Assembly (NCBI GenBank): GCA_017527825.1
Contig: JAFXPO010000044.1
Coordinates: 1-64,000, forward strand
Length of the DNA stretch: 64,000 nucleotides
DNA from: Oscillospiraceae bacterium
GTDB taxonomy: Bacteria > Bacillota > Clostridia > Oscillospirales > Oscillospiraceae
Reading direction: 5' to 3'
Shown in pieces: positions 1 to 7,808 of this stretch (position 1 is its first letter; each line of letters starts with the position of its first letter). The notes below the pieces were generated by a model that was not told the origin of the DNA, did not search any database, and worked only from the letters and a program-made list of their open reading frames with translations. The position numbers and the translations under genes are program-made.

Positions 1-2
1 AC

Positions 3-794
3 TTCGAGGGTGGCTGCTACGCGAAGGTTATCGGTCTGGACAAGGAGTCCGAGCCGGACATCTTCAACGCCATCAAGCGCAACGCGCTGCTGGAGAACGT
101 CACCCTCGACGAGAACGGCAAGATCGACTTCGCCGACAAGAGCGTGACCGAGAACACCCGCGTCAGCTATCCCATCGAGCACATTGAGAAGATCGCGAAG
201 AACGTCAACGGCAAGTCCGCCGGTCCTGACGCCGAGAACGTCATCTTCCTGTCCGCGGACGCCTTCGGCGTGCTGCCTCCGGTCAGCATCCTGACGCCTG
301 AGCAGACCAAGTACTACTTCCTCTCCGGCTTCACCGCCAAGCTCGCCGGTACCGAGCGCGGCATCACCGAGCCGCAGCCCACCTTCTCCGCCTGCTTCGG
401 TCAGGCGTTCCTGGAGCTGCACCCCACCAAGTACGGCGAGGAGCTGGTCAAGAAGATGGAGAAGGTCGGCGCGAAGGCGTACCTTGTCAACACCGGCTGG
501 AACGGCACCGGCAAGCGCATCTCCATCAAGGATACCCGCGGCATCATCGACGCCATTCTCAATGGTGACGTGCTCAAGGCGCCCACCAAGAAGATCCCCA
601 TTTTCGACTTCGAAGTCCCCACCGAGCTGCCCGGCGTCGATCCCGCGATCCTCGACCCGCGCGATACCTATGCCAACGCCTCCGAGTGGGATGAGAAGGC
701 GAAGGACCTCGCTGGTCGCTTCATCAAGAACTTCACCAAGTACACCGGCAACGACGCCGGCAAGGCGCTCGTCGCCGCAGGTCCGCACCTGTAA
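3..794 (+). CDS. pckA: Phosphoenolpyruvate carboxykinase (ATP), C-terminal part
   Basis: Interconverts oxaloacetate plus ATP with PEP, CO2 and ADP. In fermenting anaerobes it often runs toward oxaloacetate. The 5' end lies outside the window; the frame is open from base 3, giving about 263 residues of a family usually near 530. The visible part has the ATP-type C-terminal lobe, including the [15 protein letters not shown] stretch, the nearby [10 protein letters not shown] helix and the [17 protein letters not shown] segment that belongs to the ATP-dependent rather than GTP-dependent family. It is followed by a hairpin and then a flavoenzyme gene on the same strand. Identification is secure; the direction of the reaction in vivo is not visible from sequence. 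Confidence 0.95.
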   Translation, partial: FEGGCYAKVIGLDKESEPDIFNAIKRNALLENVTLDENGKIDFADKSVTENTRVSYPIEHIEKIAKNVNGKSAGPDAENVIFLSADAFGVLPPVSILTPEQTKYYFLSGFTAKLAGTERGITEPQPTFSACFGQAFLELHPTKYGEELVKKMEKVGAKAYLVNTGWNGTGKRISIKDTRGIIDAILNGDVLKAPTKKIPIFDFEVPTELPGVDPAILDPRDTYANASEWDEKAKDLAGRFIKNFTKYTGNDAGKALVAAGPHL

Positions 795-816
795 GTAAAA
801 AAATTATGTAAACCTA

Positions 817-846
817 ATACGGCTGTCGCATCCGCGGCAGCCGTAT
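817..846 (+). terminator. Hairpin after pckA
   Basis: A 12-bp stem (817-828 with 835-846, one G-U pair) and a 6-base loop lie between pckA and the next gene. No T run follows, so it may be a weak terminator or an mRNA-processing/stability hairpin. I see no clear promoter before base 890, so partial read-through is likely. Confidence 0.45.
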
Positions 847-889
847 CCATACCGGAGCATCAACGATAATTCTGAAAGGAGCAAGCAGC

Positions 890-2962
890 ATGGACAAAAA
901 GTACGAGGCACTGTTTACCCCCTGGAAGATCGGGGACGTGGAGATCAAGAACCGCATCGTCCAGCCCTCCATGGGCGGCACCTCCCTGTTCGGCTGGCTG
1001 GAGCCATGTCATTTTGACAAGGAGGCTGCCTATCACATCCTGAACCGCGCCCAGAACAACGTCGGTCTCGTATTGCCGGGCATGCAGTGCGTGCGCGACA
1101 CGATGGGCATTCCCGGCCGCCACTGGCTCTATCAGAACAAGAAGATGTTTCAGGAACTGGCGGAATGGCTGCCTGAGTTCCACAAGACTGGCGCGAAGCT
1201 GTTTATCCAGCTCGCCGGCGGCTTCGGACGCTCCATGGCGATCAATCAGATGATGGTGGACATGCTCAAAAACAAAGCGTTCGGCAAGATCGCCAGCGGT
1301 GTTGTGGACGTGGACTATGCCTGCGCGTCGGCGTCGGAAACCCCGAACCGTTGGTATCCAGAACTCAAATCCCGCCCGCTGACGATCGAGGAAATTCAGG
1401 AAATGGTGGACGCCTTCGGCAAGACCGCGAAGCTCCTGCGCGAAGCCGGCGTGGACGGCGTGGAGATTCACGCGGTGCACGAGGGCTACCTGCTCGACCA
1501 GTTCACCATCGCCAACATGAACTACCGCACCGACCAGTACGGCGGCAGCTTCGAAAACCGTTTCCGCTTCCCGGTCGAGATCGTACAGGAGATCAAGAAA
1601 CAGTGCGGCAGCGACTTCCCCGTAGCGCTGCGCTATTCGGTCGTGTCCAAGACCAAGGGCTTCGGTCAGGGCGCCGTCCCCGGCGAGGAGTTCGTGGAGT
1701 TCGGCCGCGACATGGCGGAGTCCGAGAAGGCGATCAAGTACCTCGGCGACATGGGTTATGACTTCTTCGACTGCGACAACGGCACCTACGACGCATGGTA
1801 CTGGGCGCATCCGCCGGTCTATATGGATCACAACTGCAACCTCGCCGACGTGGAGCACATCAAGCAGTTCACCGACAAGCCCGTCGCCTGCGCGGGCAAG
1901 ATGGAGCCGGAGGTCGCCGCCGCGGAGATCGCCGCGGGCAGGCTCGACGCCGTCGCCATCGCGCGTCAGAACCTCGTTGACCCTGAATGGATCAACAAGA
2001 TCATCACGGGTCGTGTCGAGGACATCAAGCCCTGCATCAACTGCCATAACGCTTGCTTCAGCTTTAACAAGTCCAAGGGCACGCCCAACATGCAGACGCT
2101 GGACGATTCCCTGCACCTCGCGCGCTGCGCGCTGACCCCGCCCACGATGCAGCACAACAAGTACAAGATCGTCCCCACCCGGCACCCGAAGAAGGTCGCC
2201 ATCATCGGCGGCGGCATCGGCGGCATGGAAGCGGCGCTGGTGCTCAAAAAGCGCGGTCACACGCCGGTTATCTTCGAGAAGTCCGACAAGTTGGGCGGCA
2301 TGTACCTCTACGCCTCCGCCATGAGCTTCAAGGATGCGGACAAGCAGCTGCTGCGCTGGTACGAGCGTGAGCTGAAGAAGTACGACATCGAGGTGCGCTT
2401 CCACATGGAGATCAACGCGCCGCAGACCCTCCGCCGCGAGTTCGACGAGGTCATCGTCTCCACCGGCGCGACGCCCAAGACACTCCCCGTCCCCGGCTTC
2501 CACAAGACCATCAACTTCAAGCAGCTTCTGCTCAAGGAGGTTGACGCGGGCGACCGGATCGTGTTCTTCGGCGGCGGTCAGTCCTCCTGCGAGGCGGCGT
2601 ATGAGATGGTGCTGCAAGGCAAGCACCCGATCATCGTCGAGTACGCCAACGACCTGATTGTCACCCCCGGCACCTGCCTTGCCAACGCCTCGTTCCTGCG
2701 GGAAATGCTTGCGTTCAAGAAGGTACCGGTGTACCTCGAGCACACCATCACCGAGATCGGGGACGGGTACGTCATGGTCAAGCCAGCCAAGGGCGGCGAC
2801 GCGTTCAGGATCGAGTGCGACAGCGTGGTCAACGGCATTGGCTTCGTACCCGCGCCGGTGGCGGCGACGGACAAAAAGGTGCATCACATCGGCACCTGCG
2901 AGAAGTGGGGCAACCTGCGCGACGTCATCTGGGGCGCGTGGGATGTGTGCATGAAGATTTGA
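890..2962 (+). CDS. Old-yellow-enzyme/2-enoate reductase-like FMN/FAD/Fe-S oxidoreductase
   Basis: A 690-residue enzyme of the NADH:flavin oxidoreductase family (2-enoate reductase, BaiCD, 2,4-dienoyl-CoA reductase type). Residues 1-370 form the FMN TIM barrel, with HAVHEGYLLDQF near 194-205. Residues 382, 385, 389 and 413 are a CxxCxxxC...C set for a 4Fe-4S cluster. From about 435 there is a dinucleotide-binding fold with the glycine motif GGGIGG at 440-445. It starts at ATG 890 behind GAAAGGAG. Family members reduce activated C=C bonds with NAD(P)H. The substrate cannot be read from sequence; placement between pckA and a purine permease makes a purine or unsaturated-acid intermediate (urocanate-like, for instance) conceivable but unproven. 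A well-formed terminator follows. Confidence 0.88.
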   Translation: MDKKYEALFTPWKIGDVEIKNRIVQPSMGGTSLFGWLEPCHFDKEAAYHILNRAQNNVGLVLPGMQCVRDTMGIPGRHWLYQNKKMFQELAEWLPEFHKTGAKLFIQLAGGFGRSMAINQMMVDMLKNKAFGKIASGVVDVDYACASASETPNRWYPELKSRPLTIEEIQEMVDAFGKTAKLLREAGVDGVEIHAVHEGYLLDQFTIANMNYRTDQYGGSFENRFRFPVEIVQEIKKQCGSDFPVALRYSVVSKTKGFGQGAVPGEEFVEFGRDMAESEKAIKYLGDMGYDFFDCDNGTYDAWYWAHPPVYMDHNCNLADVEHIKQFTDKPVACAGKMEPEVAAAEIAAGRLDAVAIARQNLVDPEWINKIITGRVEDIKPCINCHNACFSFNKSKGTPNMQTLDDSLHLARCALTPPTMQHNKYKIVPTRHPKKVAIIGGGIGGMEAALVLKKRGHTPVIFEKSDKLGGMYLYASAMSFKDADKQLLRWYERELKKYDIEVRFHMEINAPQTLRREFDEVIVSTGATPKTLPVPGFHKTINFKQLLLKEVDAGDRIVFFGGGQSSCEAAYEMVLQGKHPIIVEYANDLIVTPGTCLANASFLREMLAFKKVPVYLEHTITEIGDGYVMVKPAKGGDAFRIECDSVVNGIGFVPAPVAATDKKVHHIGTCEKWGNLRDVIWGAWDVCMKI

Positions 2963-2970
2963 TATTAGTG

Positions 2971-3010
2971 AAAAGGATTGGGATTTGCCGGGCAAATCCC
3001 AATCCTTTTT
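2971..3010 (+). terminator. Rho-independent terminator after the flavoenzyme gene
   Basis: A perfect 18-bp stem (2971-2988 with 2992-3009) with a 3-base loop, ending in a T run. It separates the flavoenzyme gene from the permease, which has its own promoter. Confidence 0.9.
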
Positions 3011-3050
3011 ATGGGTTCAGAAAATATTTTTTGAAAGCTGACAAAAAGTC

Positions 3051-3078
3051 TTGCTTTCTTTCGCTCGTGATGTATAAT
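3051..3078 (+). promoter_or_regulatory. Promoter of the xanthine/uracil permease
   Basis: TTGCTT at 3051-3056, 16-base spacer, TATAAT at 3073-3078, giving a leader of roughly 60 nt. The same TTGCTT-N16-TATAAT layout is found at 9200-9227 before the molybdenum hydroxylase. Confidence 0.75.
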
Positions 3079-3143
3079 AGTGCCAATCGTTCCGAGTGAA
3101 GGTACACCGCTTATGGTTATGTTGAACAAAAGGAGGCTGTTCC

Positions 3144-4514
3144 ATGAAGAACGCAAAGGAAGCCCGCATTGAGAACATCTACCAATTGGAGGGACGTGTC
3201 CCCATCTCCCGCGCAATCCCCTTCGGCTTGCAGCATGTGCTGGCGATGTTCGTCGCGAACATCGCGCCGCTAATCATCATTGCGTCCGTCGCGGTGTACA
3301 ACGGTCAGCCGTTCACCGCGGTGGAAACCGCGCGTCTGCTGCAAAACTGCATGATCATCGCCGGCATCGGCACCCTGATCCAGCTCTACCCGATCTGGAA
3401 GATCGGTTCAGGGCTGCCGGTAGTCATGGGTCTGAGCTTCACGTTCCTCGCGGCGTGCCTGTCCACCGCCTCGCAGGACTATGGCGTCATGGTGGGCGGC
3501 ATCATCGTCGGCGGCGTCTTTGAGGGCATCCTCGGTCTGACGGCGCAGTATTGGCGCAAGATCATCACACCGCTGCTTTCGTCGTGCGTGGTCATCGCCA
3601 TCGGACTGAGCATCCTGAACGTCGGCGTCTCGTCCTTCGGCTCCTCCGGCGCATACCCGCTCGGCTCGTGGCAGAACCTGCTGGTCGCAACCATCACGCT
3701 GGCGGCGGCGCTGATTTTCCACACCACCTTGAAGGGCGTCGCCAAGCAGCTCTATGTACTGCTGGGGATGCTGGTGGGTTACGTTGTGTCCATTTTCTTC
3801 GGCATGGTGGACTTCGGCGTGATGGGCGACACCATTAAGGAAATGGGCATCGTCGCCGTTCCGCAGCTCTTCGCGTTCAAGCCGGTCTTCCAGCCCGGCG
3901 CGATCCTTTCGTTCTGTCTGGTGTTCATCGTCTCCGCGGTGGAGACCATCGGCGACACCACCGCCACCTGCACCGGCGGTCTCGGCCGCGACATCACGGC
4001 AAAAGAGGTCTCCGGCTCGCTGTGCGTGGACGGCTTCGTCTCCGCCATCTCCGGCGGCGTATTCGGCTGCTCGCCCATCACGTCCTTCAGTCAGAACGTG
4101 GGTCTTATCTCCATGACGCACGTCGTCAACCGCTTCTGCATCATGTTCGGCGCGCTGGCGATGATCCTCGGCGGGCTGTTCCCGCCCATCGGCGCGTTCT
4201 TCACCACGCTGCCCGACTGCGTGCTGGGTGGCTGCACGGTCATCATGTTCGGCTCGATCATGATGGCAGGCATCCACATGATGCTGGAAGCCGGCGTCAA
4301 CAACCGTAACACGCTCATCGCCGCCACGTCCATCTGTCTCGGCGTGGGCGTGACGCAGGTGGACGGCTTCTTCGACAATCTACCCGCCATCTTCGGCGAC
4401 ATCTTCGCGGGCAACATGGTCGCGGGCGTGTTCGTGGTAGGACTCATCATGGAGTTGTGCCTGCCGAAGGACCCCGCCCGCTACGAGGCACGGGATGAGG
4501 ATATCAAGAAGTAG
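3144..4514 (+). CDS. Nucleobase:cation symporter-2 (xanthine/uracil permease family)
   Basis: An inner-membrane purine or pyrimidine base importer of the NCS2 family (XanP, PbuX, UraA), 456 residues with about 14 hydrophobic segments. The family signature region is present: ETIGDTTATCTGGLGRD (transmembrane segment 8 region with the conserved acidic residue) followed by SQNVGLISMTHVVNR, which fits the QNxGxxxxT/x motif of segment 10. It starts at ATG 3144 behind AAAAGGAGG. Because it lies beside selenium-dependent molybdenum hydroxylase genes and a three-subunit xanthine dehydrogenase, xanthine, hypoxanthine or urate is a better guess than uracil. It is monocistronic: own promoter upstream and a two-way terminator downstream. 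Confidence 0.92.
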   Translation: MKNAKEARIENIYQLEGRVPISRAIPFGLQHVLAMFVANIAPLIIIASVAVYNGQPFTAVETARLLQNCMIIAGIGTLIQLYPIWKIGSGLPVVMGLSFTFLAACLSTASQDYGVMVGGIIVGGVFEGILGLTAQYWRKIITPLLSSCVVIAIGLSILNVGVSSFGSSGAYPLGSWQNLLVATITLAAALIFHTTLKGVAKQLYVLLGMLVGYVVSIFFGMVDFGVMGDTIKEMGIVAVPQLFAFKPVFQPGAILSFCLVFIVSAVETIGDTTATCTGGLGRDITAKEVSGSLCVDGFVSAISGGVFGCSPITSFSQNVGLISMTHVVNRFCIMFGALAMILGGLFPPIGAFFTTLPDCVLGGCTVIMFGSIMMAGIHMMLEAGVNNRNTLIAATSICLGVGVTQVDGFFDNLPAIFGDIFAGNMVAGVFVVGLIMELCLPKDPARYEARDEDIKK

Positions 4515-4522
4515 GTTTTTTG

Positions 4523-4557
4523 AAAAAGTGCGGTTTGCATAGCAAACCGCACTTTTT
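4523..4557. terminator. Bidirectional terminator between permease and modE-like gene
   Basis: A 16-bp stem (4523-4538 with 4542-4557), flanked by A and T runs, serves both convergent genes. The modE-like stop codon overlaps its right edge. Confidence 0.9.
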
Positions 4558-4907
4558 TATTGCAGATAGAACGCAAATTCTTCGGCAATCAGCGTCTCGC
4601 TGTATGCGCGCAGGCGTGCGCAGTAACGCTCGTAGGCGTCGAGAATGCGCCGCGCATCCTCGGTCAGCGCCGCGCCGCCGCCGTTCTTGCCGCCGGTGCT
4701 GGAATCCAGCAACTTGACGCCCAGCCCCTCCTCGGCGTTTTTCATGATCGTCCACGCCTTTGAGTACGCCATCTCCATCGCCTGCGCCGCCGCGCGCAGG
4801 GAGTGAAGCTCGTCCACATGGCGCAGCAACTCCGCAATTCCCGGGCCAAAGCATTTCCGGTCGGTGAACAGCCGTGCCGACACCACCGCGCGCAGGTTCT
4901 GTTTCAT
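4557..4907 (-). CDS. ModE-like winged-helix molybdate-responsive regulator (N-terminal domain only)
   Basis: A 116-residue DNA-binding protein that matches the N-terminal helix-turn-helix domain of ModE, including AYSKAWTIMKNAEEGLG and GGKNGGGAALTEDARRILDAY, the counterpart of the GGKGGGGAVLT wing of E. coli ModE. The C-terminal molybdate-binding (MOP) domains are absent, as in many Firmicutes and archaeal short forms, so metal sensing may be indirect. I chose ATG at 4907, which has GGGGG eight bases upstream; a GTG three codons earlier would overlap that site. It is divergent from the selenium/molybdenum hydroxylase operon and its own promoter carries an inverted repeat, so autoregulation and control of that operon are likely. 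Confidence 0.85.
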   Translation of the reverse strand: MKQNLRAVVSARLFTDRKCFGPGIAELLRHVDELHSLRAAAQAMEMAYSKAWTIMKNAEEGLGVKLLDSSTGGKNGGGAALTEDARRILDAYERYCARLRAYSETLIAEEFAFYLQ

Positions 4908-4923
4908 GGCAGGCACCCCCTTT

Positions 4924-4965
4924 TCGGAATAATATTATTATATCCGATTTTCTCCCCCTTGTAAA
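4924..4965 (-). promoter_or_regulatory. Promoter and operator-like dyad of the modE-like gene
   Basis: On the minus strand, TTTACA (4960-4965), 17-base spacer and TATAAT (4937-4942). A dyad of form TCGGA-(T)ATAAT-AAT-ATTAT(T)-CCGA spans 4924-4947 and covers the -10 box. Its AT-rich core between CG-containing ends resembles ModE boxes in general plan. Autorepression is inferred. Confidence 0.7.
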
Positions 4966-4987
4966 GCGCGGGCGGGTCTGCTATAAT
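4959..4987 (+). promoter_or_regulatory. Promoter of the DUF3343-yqeC-yqeB-selD operon
   Basis: TTGTAA (4959-4964), exactly 17 bases, TATAAT (4982-4987). Its -35 box overlaps the -35 box of the divergent modE-like promoter (4960-4965). Confidence 0.8.
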
Positions 4988-5025
4988 TACCCTGATATTT
5001 CCGCAAGAATAACGAGGGCATCCAC

Positions 5026-5262
5026 ATGAGAGAAAAGACGCCGCGGGTCGTGGTCACGTTCCACACGACCGCGGAGGCAATGGCGACGGAGCGGCTGTGC
5101 CATGACGCAGGATTCGTGGGAAAGCTGATTTCCGCCCCACGGGCGCTGTCCGCCGACTGCGGCATCGCGTGGAGCGGTCCCGCCGAGACCCGCGCGGCGC
5201 TGGAAGCGGCGCTGACGGCGGCGGGCATCGAATTTGCCGGTGTCCATGAACTGACGATATGA
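5026..5262 (+). CDS. DUF3343 small protein, putative Se/S carrier
   Basis: A 78-residue member of the DUF3343 family, which occurs with selenium-dependent molybdenum hydroxylase genes and is annotated as a putative Se/S carrier. Cys45 in SADCGIAW is the likely chalcogen-binding residue; Cys25 is the other cysteine. It is the first gene of its operon and its stop overlaps the yqeC start by four bases (ATGA). I saw no strong ribosome site beyond GAGG about eight bases before ATG 5026. The proposed job, carrying reduced selenium to SelD or to the cofactor, is inferred from gene association, not from biochemistry. Confidence 0.8.
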   Translation: MREKTPRVVVTFHTTAEAMATERLCHDAGFVGKLISAPRALSADCGIAWSGPAETRAALEAALTAAGIEFAGVHELTI

Positions 5263-5900
5263 AAATTTCACCTCTTTTGCACATCGGTCGCGGCGTGACC
5301 GCGCTCATCGGCGGCGGCGGCAAGACCACGCTGCTCTATACCCTCACCGAAGAGCTTCGCAAAACCGGCACTGTGGTGCTCTGCACCTCCACGCACATCC
5401 GCGTACCGGAGCGTTACCCACTCGTCACCGGAGGCACGGAGGAACTGTGCAGCACGCTTGCGCGGCACGGCGCGGTCTGCGCCGGTACCCCTGCCGAGGA
5501 CGGTAAGCTGACTGCCCCGCCGATTTCCTTCGAGGAATTGGCGCGGCTGGCGGACTATGTGCTGGTGGAAGCGGACGGCGCGAAGGGGCTGCCGCTCAAG
5601 CTCCACGCCGCGCATGAGCCGGTGATCCCGCAAAACGCGCAGCGCGTGGTGCTGGTCGTGGGCGCGGACGGGTTCGGGAAACCGCTCTCGCAGGTCTGCC
5701 ACCGCGCGGCGGAGGATTCGATCGCCACGCCGGAGTGGCTGGCGCGGCACATCTCCGCCGAGGGCTACGGCGACCGTGTTTTCATCAACAAAGTGGAATC
5801 CGCCGAAGACTATGCCGCGGCGGAGGGGCTTGCCAGTCGGCTCGCCTGCCCCGTGGTGGCGGGGAGTCTGCATCAGGGGGTGTACACATGCTTACGTTGA
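5259..5900 (+). CDS. yqeC: Selenium-cofactor biosynthesis protein YqeC
   Basis: A 213-residue P-loop protein with GGGGKTT at residues 18-24 near the N-terminus, typical of YqeC. The family is found with selD in organisms that carry selenium-dependent molybdenum hydroxylases and is thought to act in making the selenium-containing molybdenum cofactor; the reaction is not established. It overlaps DUF3343 by four bases and yqeB by thirteen, so the genes are translationally coupled. Confidence 0.88.
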   Translation: MKISPLLHIGRGVTALIGGGGKTTLLYTLTEELRKTGTVVLCTSTHIRVPERYPLVTGGTEELCSTLARHGAVCAGTPAEDGKLTAPPISFEELARLADYVLVEADGAKGLPLKLHAAHEPVIPQNAQRVVLVVGADGFGKPLSQVCHRAAEDSIATPEWLARHISAEGYGDRVFINKVESAEDYAAAEGLASRLACPVVAGSLHQGVYTCLR

Positions 5901-6685
5901 TCCGCGGCGCGGGCGACATTGCCAGCGGCATCGCCCTGCGGCTCTGGCACAGCGGCATTCAGGTCGTGATGACCGAGATCGAGCGTCCCACCACCATCCG
6001 CCGCACCGTGGCGTTTTCCGACGCGGTGGTGAACGGTGAACAGACCGTCGAGGACGTGACCGCGCTGTGCGCGGAGACGTGGGAGGCTGCGTTTCTGTAT
6101 CTGGAACAGGGGAACATCCCCGTCCTCGTCGATCCCGACTGCGCCTGCCGGGAAGCGATCCGACCTGACGCGCTGGTGGACGCCATCCTCGCCAAGCGCA
6201 ACCTCGGCACTGCCATCACGGACGCGCCCATCGTGGTGGGCGTCGGTCCCGGCTTCACGGCGGGCGTCGATTGTCACGCGGTGGTGGAGACCATGCGCGG
6301 ACACACGCTGGGGCGGGTCATCTACAATGGCTCCGCGCTGCCCAACACCAACCTGCCCGGACTGATCGGCGGCTTTGCGGGCGAGCGCGTGCTCCGCGCC
6401 CCGGCGGACGGGAGCTTTCACGGTCTGCGCCGCATTGGCGATTTTGTCGAGGCAGGCGAAACTATCGGCACCGTCGCGGGCGCGCCCATGACGGCGACCA
6501 TCTCCGGTGTGCTGCGCGGATTGATCGCGGACGGCGTGACGGTCAAAAAAGGGCTTAAATCCGGCGACATTGACCCCCGTGGCAAGGCGGAGTACTGCCG
6601 CACCGCGTCGGACAAGGCGCTCGCCGTCGGCGGCGGCGTATTGGAAGCAATTTTACATTTTGAGGCGATGCATCATGGAACATGA
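5888..6685 (+). CDS. yqeB: Selenium-dependent molybdenum hydroxylase accessory protein YqeB (EF2563 family)
   Basis: A 265-residue protein that opens with a Rossmann-type glycine motif, LIRGAGDIASGIALRL, and continues through VVGVGPGFTAGVDCHAVVETMRG in the middle, both typical of the EF2563/YqeB family. The family is related to XdhC-type maturation factors and is proposed to insert or handle the selenium-modified molybdenum cofactor. I chose ATG 5888, inside the end of yqeC, because the longer open frame upstream does not resemble the family. It overlaps selD by eleven bases. Confidence 0.88.
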   Translation: MLTLIRGAGDIASGIALRLWHSGIQVVMTEIERPTTIRRTVAFSDAVVNGEQTVEDVTALCAETWEAAFLYLEQGNIPVLVDPDCACREAIRPDALVDAILAKRNLGTAITDAPIVVGVGPGFTAGVDCHAVVETMRGHTLGRVIYNGSALPNTNLPGLIGGFAGERVLRAPADGSFHGLRRIGDFVEAGETIGTVAGAPMTATISGVLRGLIADGVTVKKGLKSGDIDPRGKAEYCRTASDKALAVGGGVLEAILHFEAMHHGT

Positions 6686-7712
6686 AGTGAAACTCACCAA
6701 GCTCGCGAAGTGCGCGGGCTGCGGCGCAAAGGTCGGCGCGGGCGTATTGGCGCAGCTGCTGGGCGACATGAAGGTGCTGCGCGACCCGAACCTGCTGGTC
6801 GGCTTTGACAAGAGTGACGACGCCGCGGTATACAAGGTGTCGGACGAGCTGGCGCTGGTGCAGACGCTGGACTTCTTCCCGCCCATCCACGACGATCCCT
6901 ACACCTTCGGTCAGATCGCCGCCACCAACGCGCTCTCCGACGTGTACGCCATGGGCGGCGAACCCAAGCTGGCGCTGAATATTATGGCGGTGCCGAAGGA
7001 CATGCCGCCCGACGCCGTGCACGAGCTGCTGCACGGCGGCTATGACAAGGCATACGAGGCGGGCGCGATCATCGTCGGCGGGCACAGCATTCTGGACAAC
7101 GAGCCAAAGTACGGTCTTTCCGTGACGGGCTTCGTCCACCCCGACAAGGTGCTGACCAACAGCGGCGCGCAGCCCGGCGACGTACTGCTGCTCACCAAGC
7201 CGCTCGGCATCGGTATCCTCACCACCGCCGCCAAGGTGGACATGGCGTCGAAGGAATCCCTTGCTCTGGCGGTGCGCCTGATGACGACCCTCAACAAGTC
7301 CGCCCGCGACGCGATGGTCAAATACCGCGTCCACGCCTGCACCGACGTGACCGGCTTTTCCCTCATGGGTCACGGTCTCGAAATGGCGCAGGGCAGCGGC
7401 GCGGAGCTGCACCTCAACGTAGACGCCATCGATCTCATCGGCGAGGCGGTGGACTTAGCACGCCTCGGTGTGCTGCCGGAGGGCATGTACCGCAACCGCA
7501 GCTTTGCCGAACCATACGTTGACCCCGGCGATGTGGAGCTTGCGCGGCAGGACGTGCTGTACGACCCCCAGACGGCGGGCGGACTGCTCATTGCCGTCGA
7601 TCCCGCCGACGCGGACGCATTGTTCACGGAACTGCAAGGCGTCGTCCCCTCGGCGCAGCGCATCGGCACGGTGGAGACGTACCGCGGCGGAAAGCGTGTC
7701 TTTCTGCTCTGA
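6675..7712 (+). CDS. selD: Selenide, water dikinase
   Basis: Makes monoselenophosphate from selenide and ATP, the activated selenium donor. The protein has 345 residues. The N-terminal catalytic segment reads CAGCGAK: Cys16 and Lys19 align with E. coli Cys17 and Lys20, so this is the cysteine form, not a selenocysteine form. DDAAVY, the long TTDFF-like segment (QTLDFFPPI), GGHSI and DPQTAGGLL match SelD motifs. ATG 6675 lies within yqeB. Together with yqeB, yqeC and the molybdenum hydroxylases it points to the labile-selenium cofactor use of SelD. No selA, selB or tRNA-Sec gene is in the window, so selenoprotein synthesis cannot be judged. Confidence 0.95.
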   Translation: MEHEVKLTKLAKCAGCGAKVGAGVLAQLLGDMKVLRDPNLLVGFDKSDDAAVYKVSDELALVQTLDFFPPIHDDPYTFGQIAATNALSDVYAMGGEPKLALNIMAVPKDMPPDAVHELLHGGYDKAYEAGAIIVGGHSILDNEPKYGLSVTGFVHPDKVLTNSGAQPGDVLLLTKPLGIGILTTAAKVDMASKESLALAVRLMTTLNKSARDAMVKYRVHACTDVTGFSLMGHGLEMAQGSGAELHLNVDAIDLIGEAVDLARLGVLPEGMYRNRSFAEPYVDPGDVELARQDVLYDPQTAGGLLIAVDPADADALFTELQGVVPSAQRIGTVETYRGGKRVFLL

Positions 7713-7744
7713 CAAGACGTTTCCTGACAATTTGCACAAGAGGC

Positions 7745-7773
7745 TTGACTTATTGCGCGTTATCCTTTAGAAT
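7745..7773 (+). promoter_or_regulatory. Promoter of the yedE-tusA pair
   Basis: TTGACT (7745-7750), 17-base spacer, TAGAAT (7768-7773), thirty-odd bases upstream of ATG 7809. Confidence 0.75.
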
Positions 7774-7808
7774 GAATAACGAAGATTTTTGAAAGGAAGC
7801 GAAACCTC

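Noticed and set aside
3..794. GTP-dependent PEP carboxykinase.
   Set aside because: The C-terminal motifs belong to the ATP-dependent family.
860..2995. A very long open frame on the minus strand opposite the flavoenzyme gene (and similar ones opposite xdh, hutU, hutH, the hybrid kinases and others).
   Set aside because: These frames lie exactly antisense to clear enzyme genes, have Arg/His/Val-rich composition and no family motifs or ribosome sites; they result from high GC at the third codon position.
3079..3143. A purine riboswitch before the xanthine/uracil permease.
   Set aside because: The leader is only about 60 nt and lacks the conserved three-way-junction sequences of purine or xanthine aptamers.
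6675..7712. A selenocysteine codon in selD or in the hydroxylases.
   Set aside because: The catalytic position of SelD is a cysteine codon, and no in-frame TGA lies at a conserved position in the hydroxylase genes.
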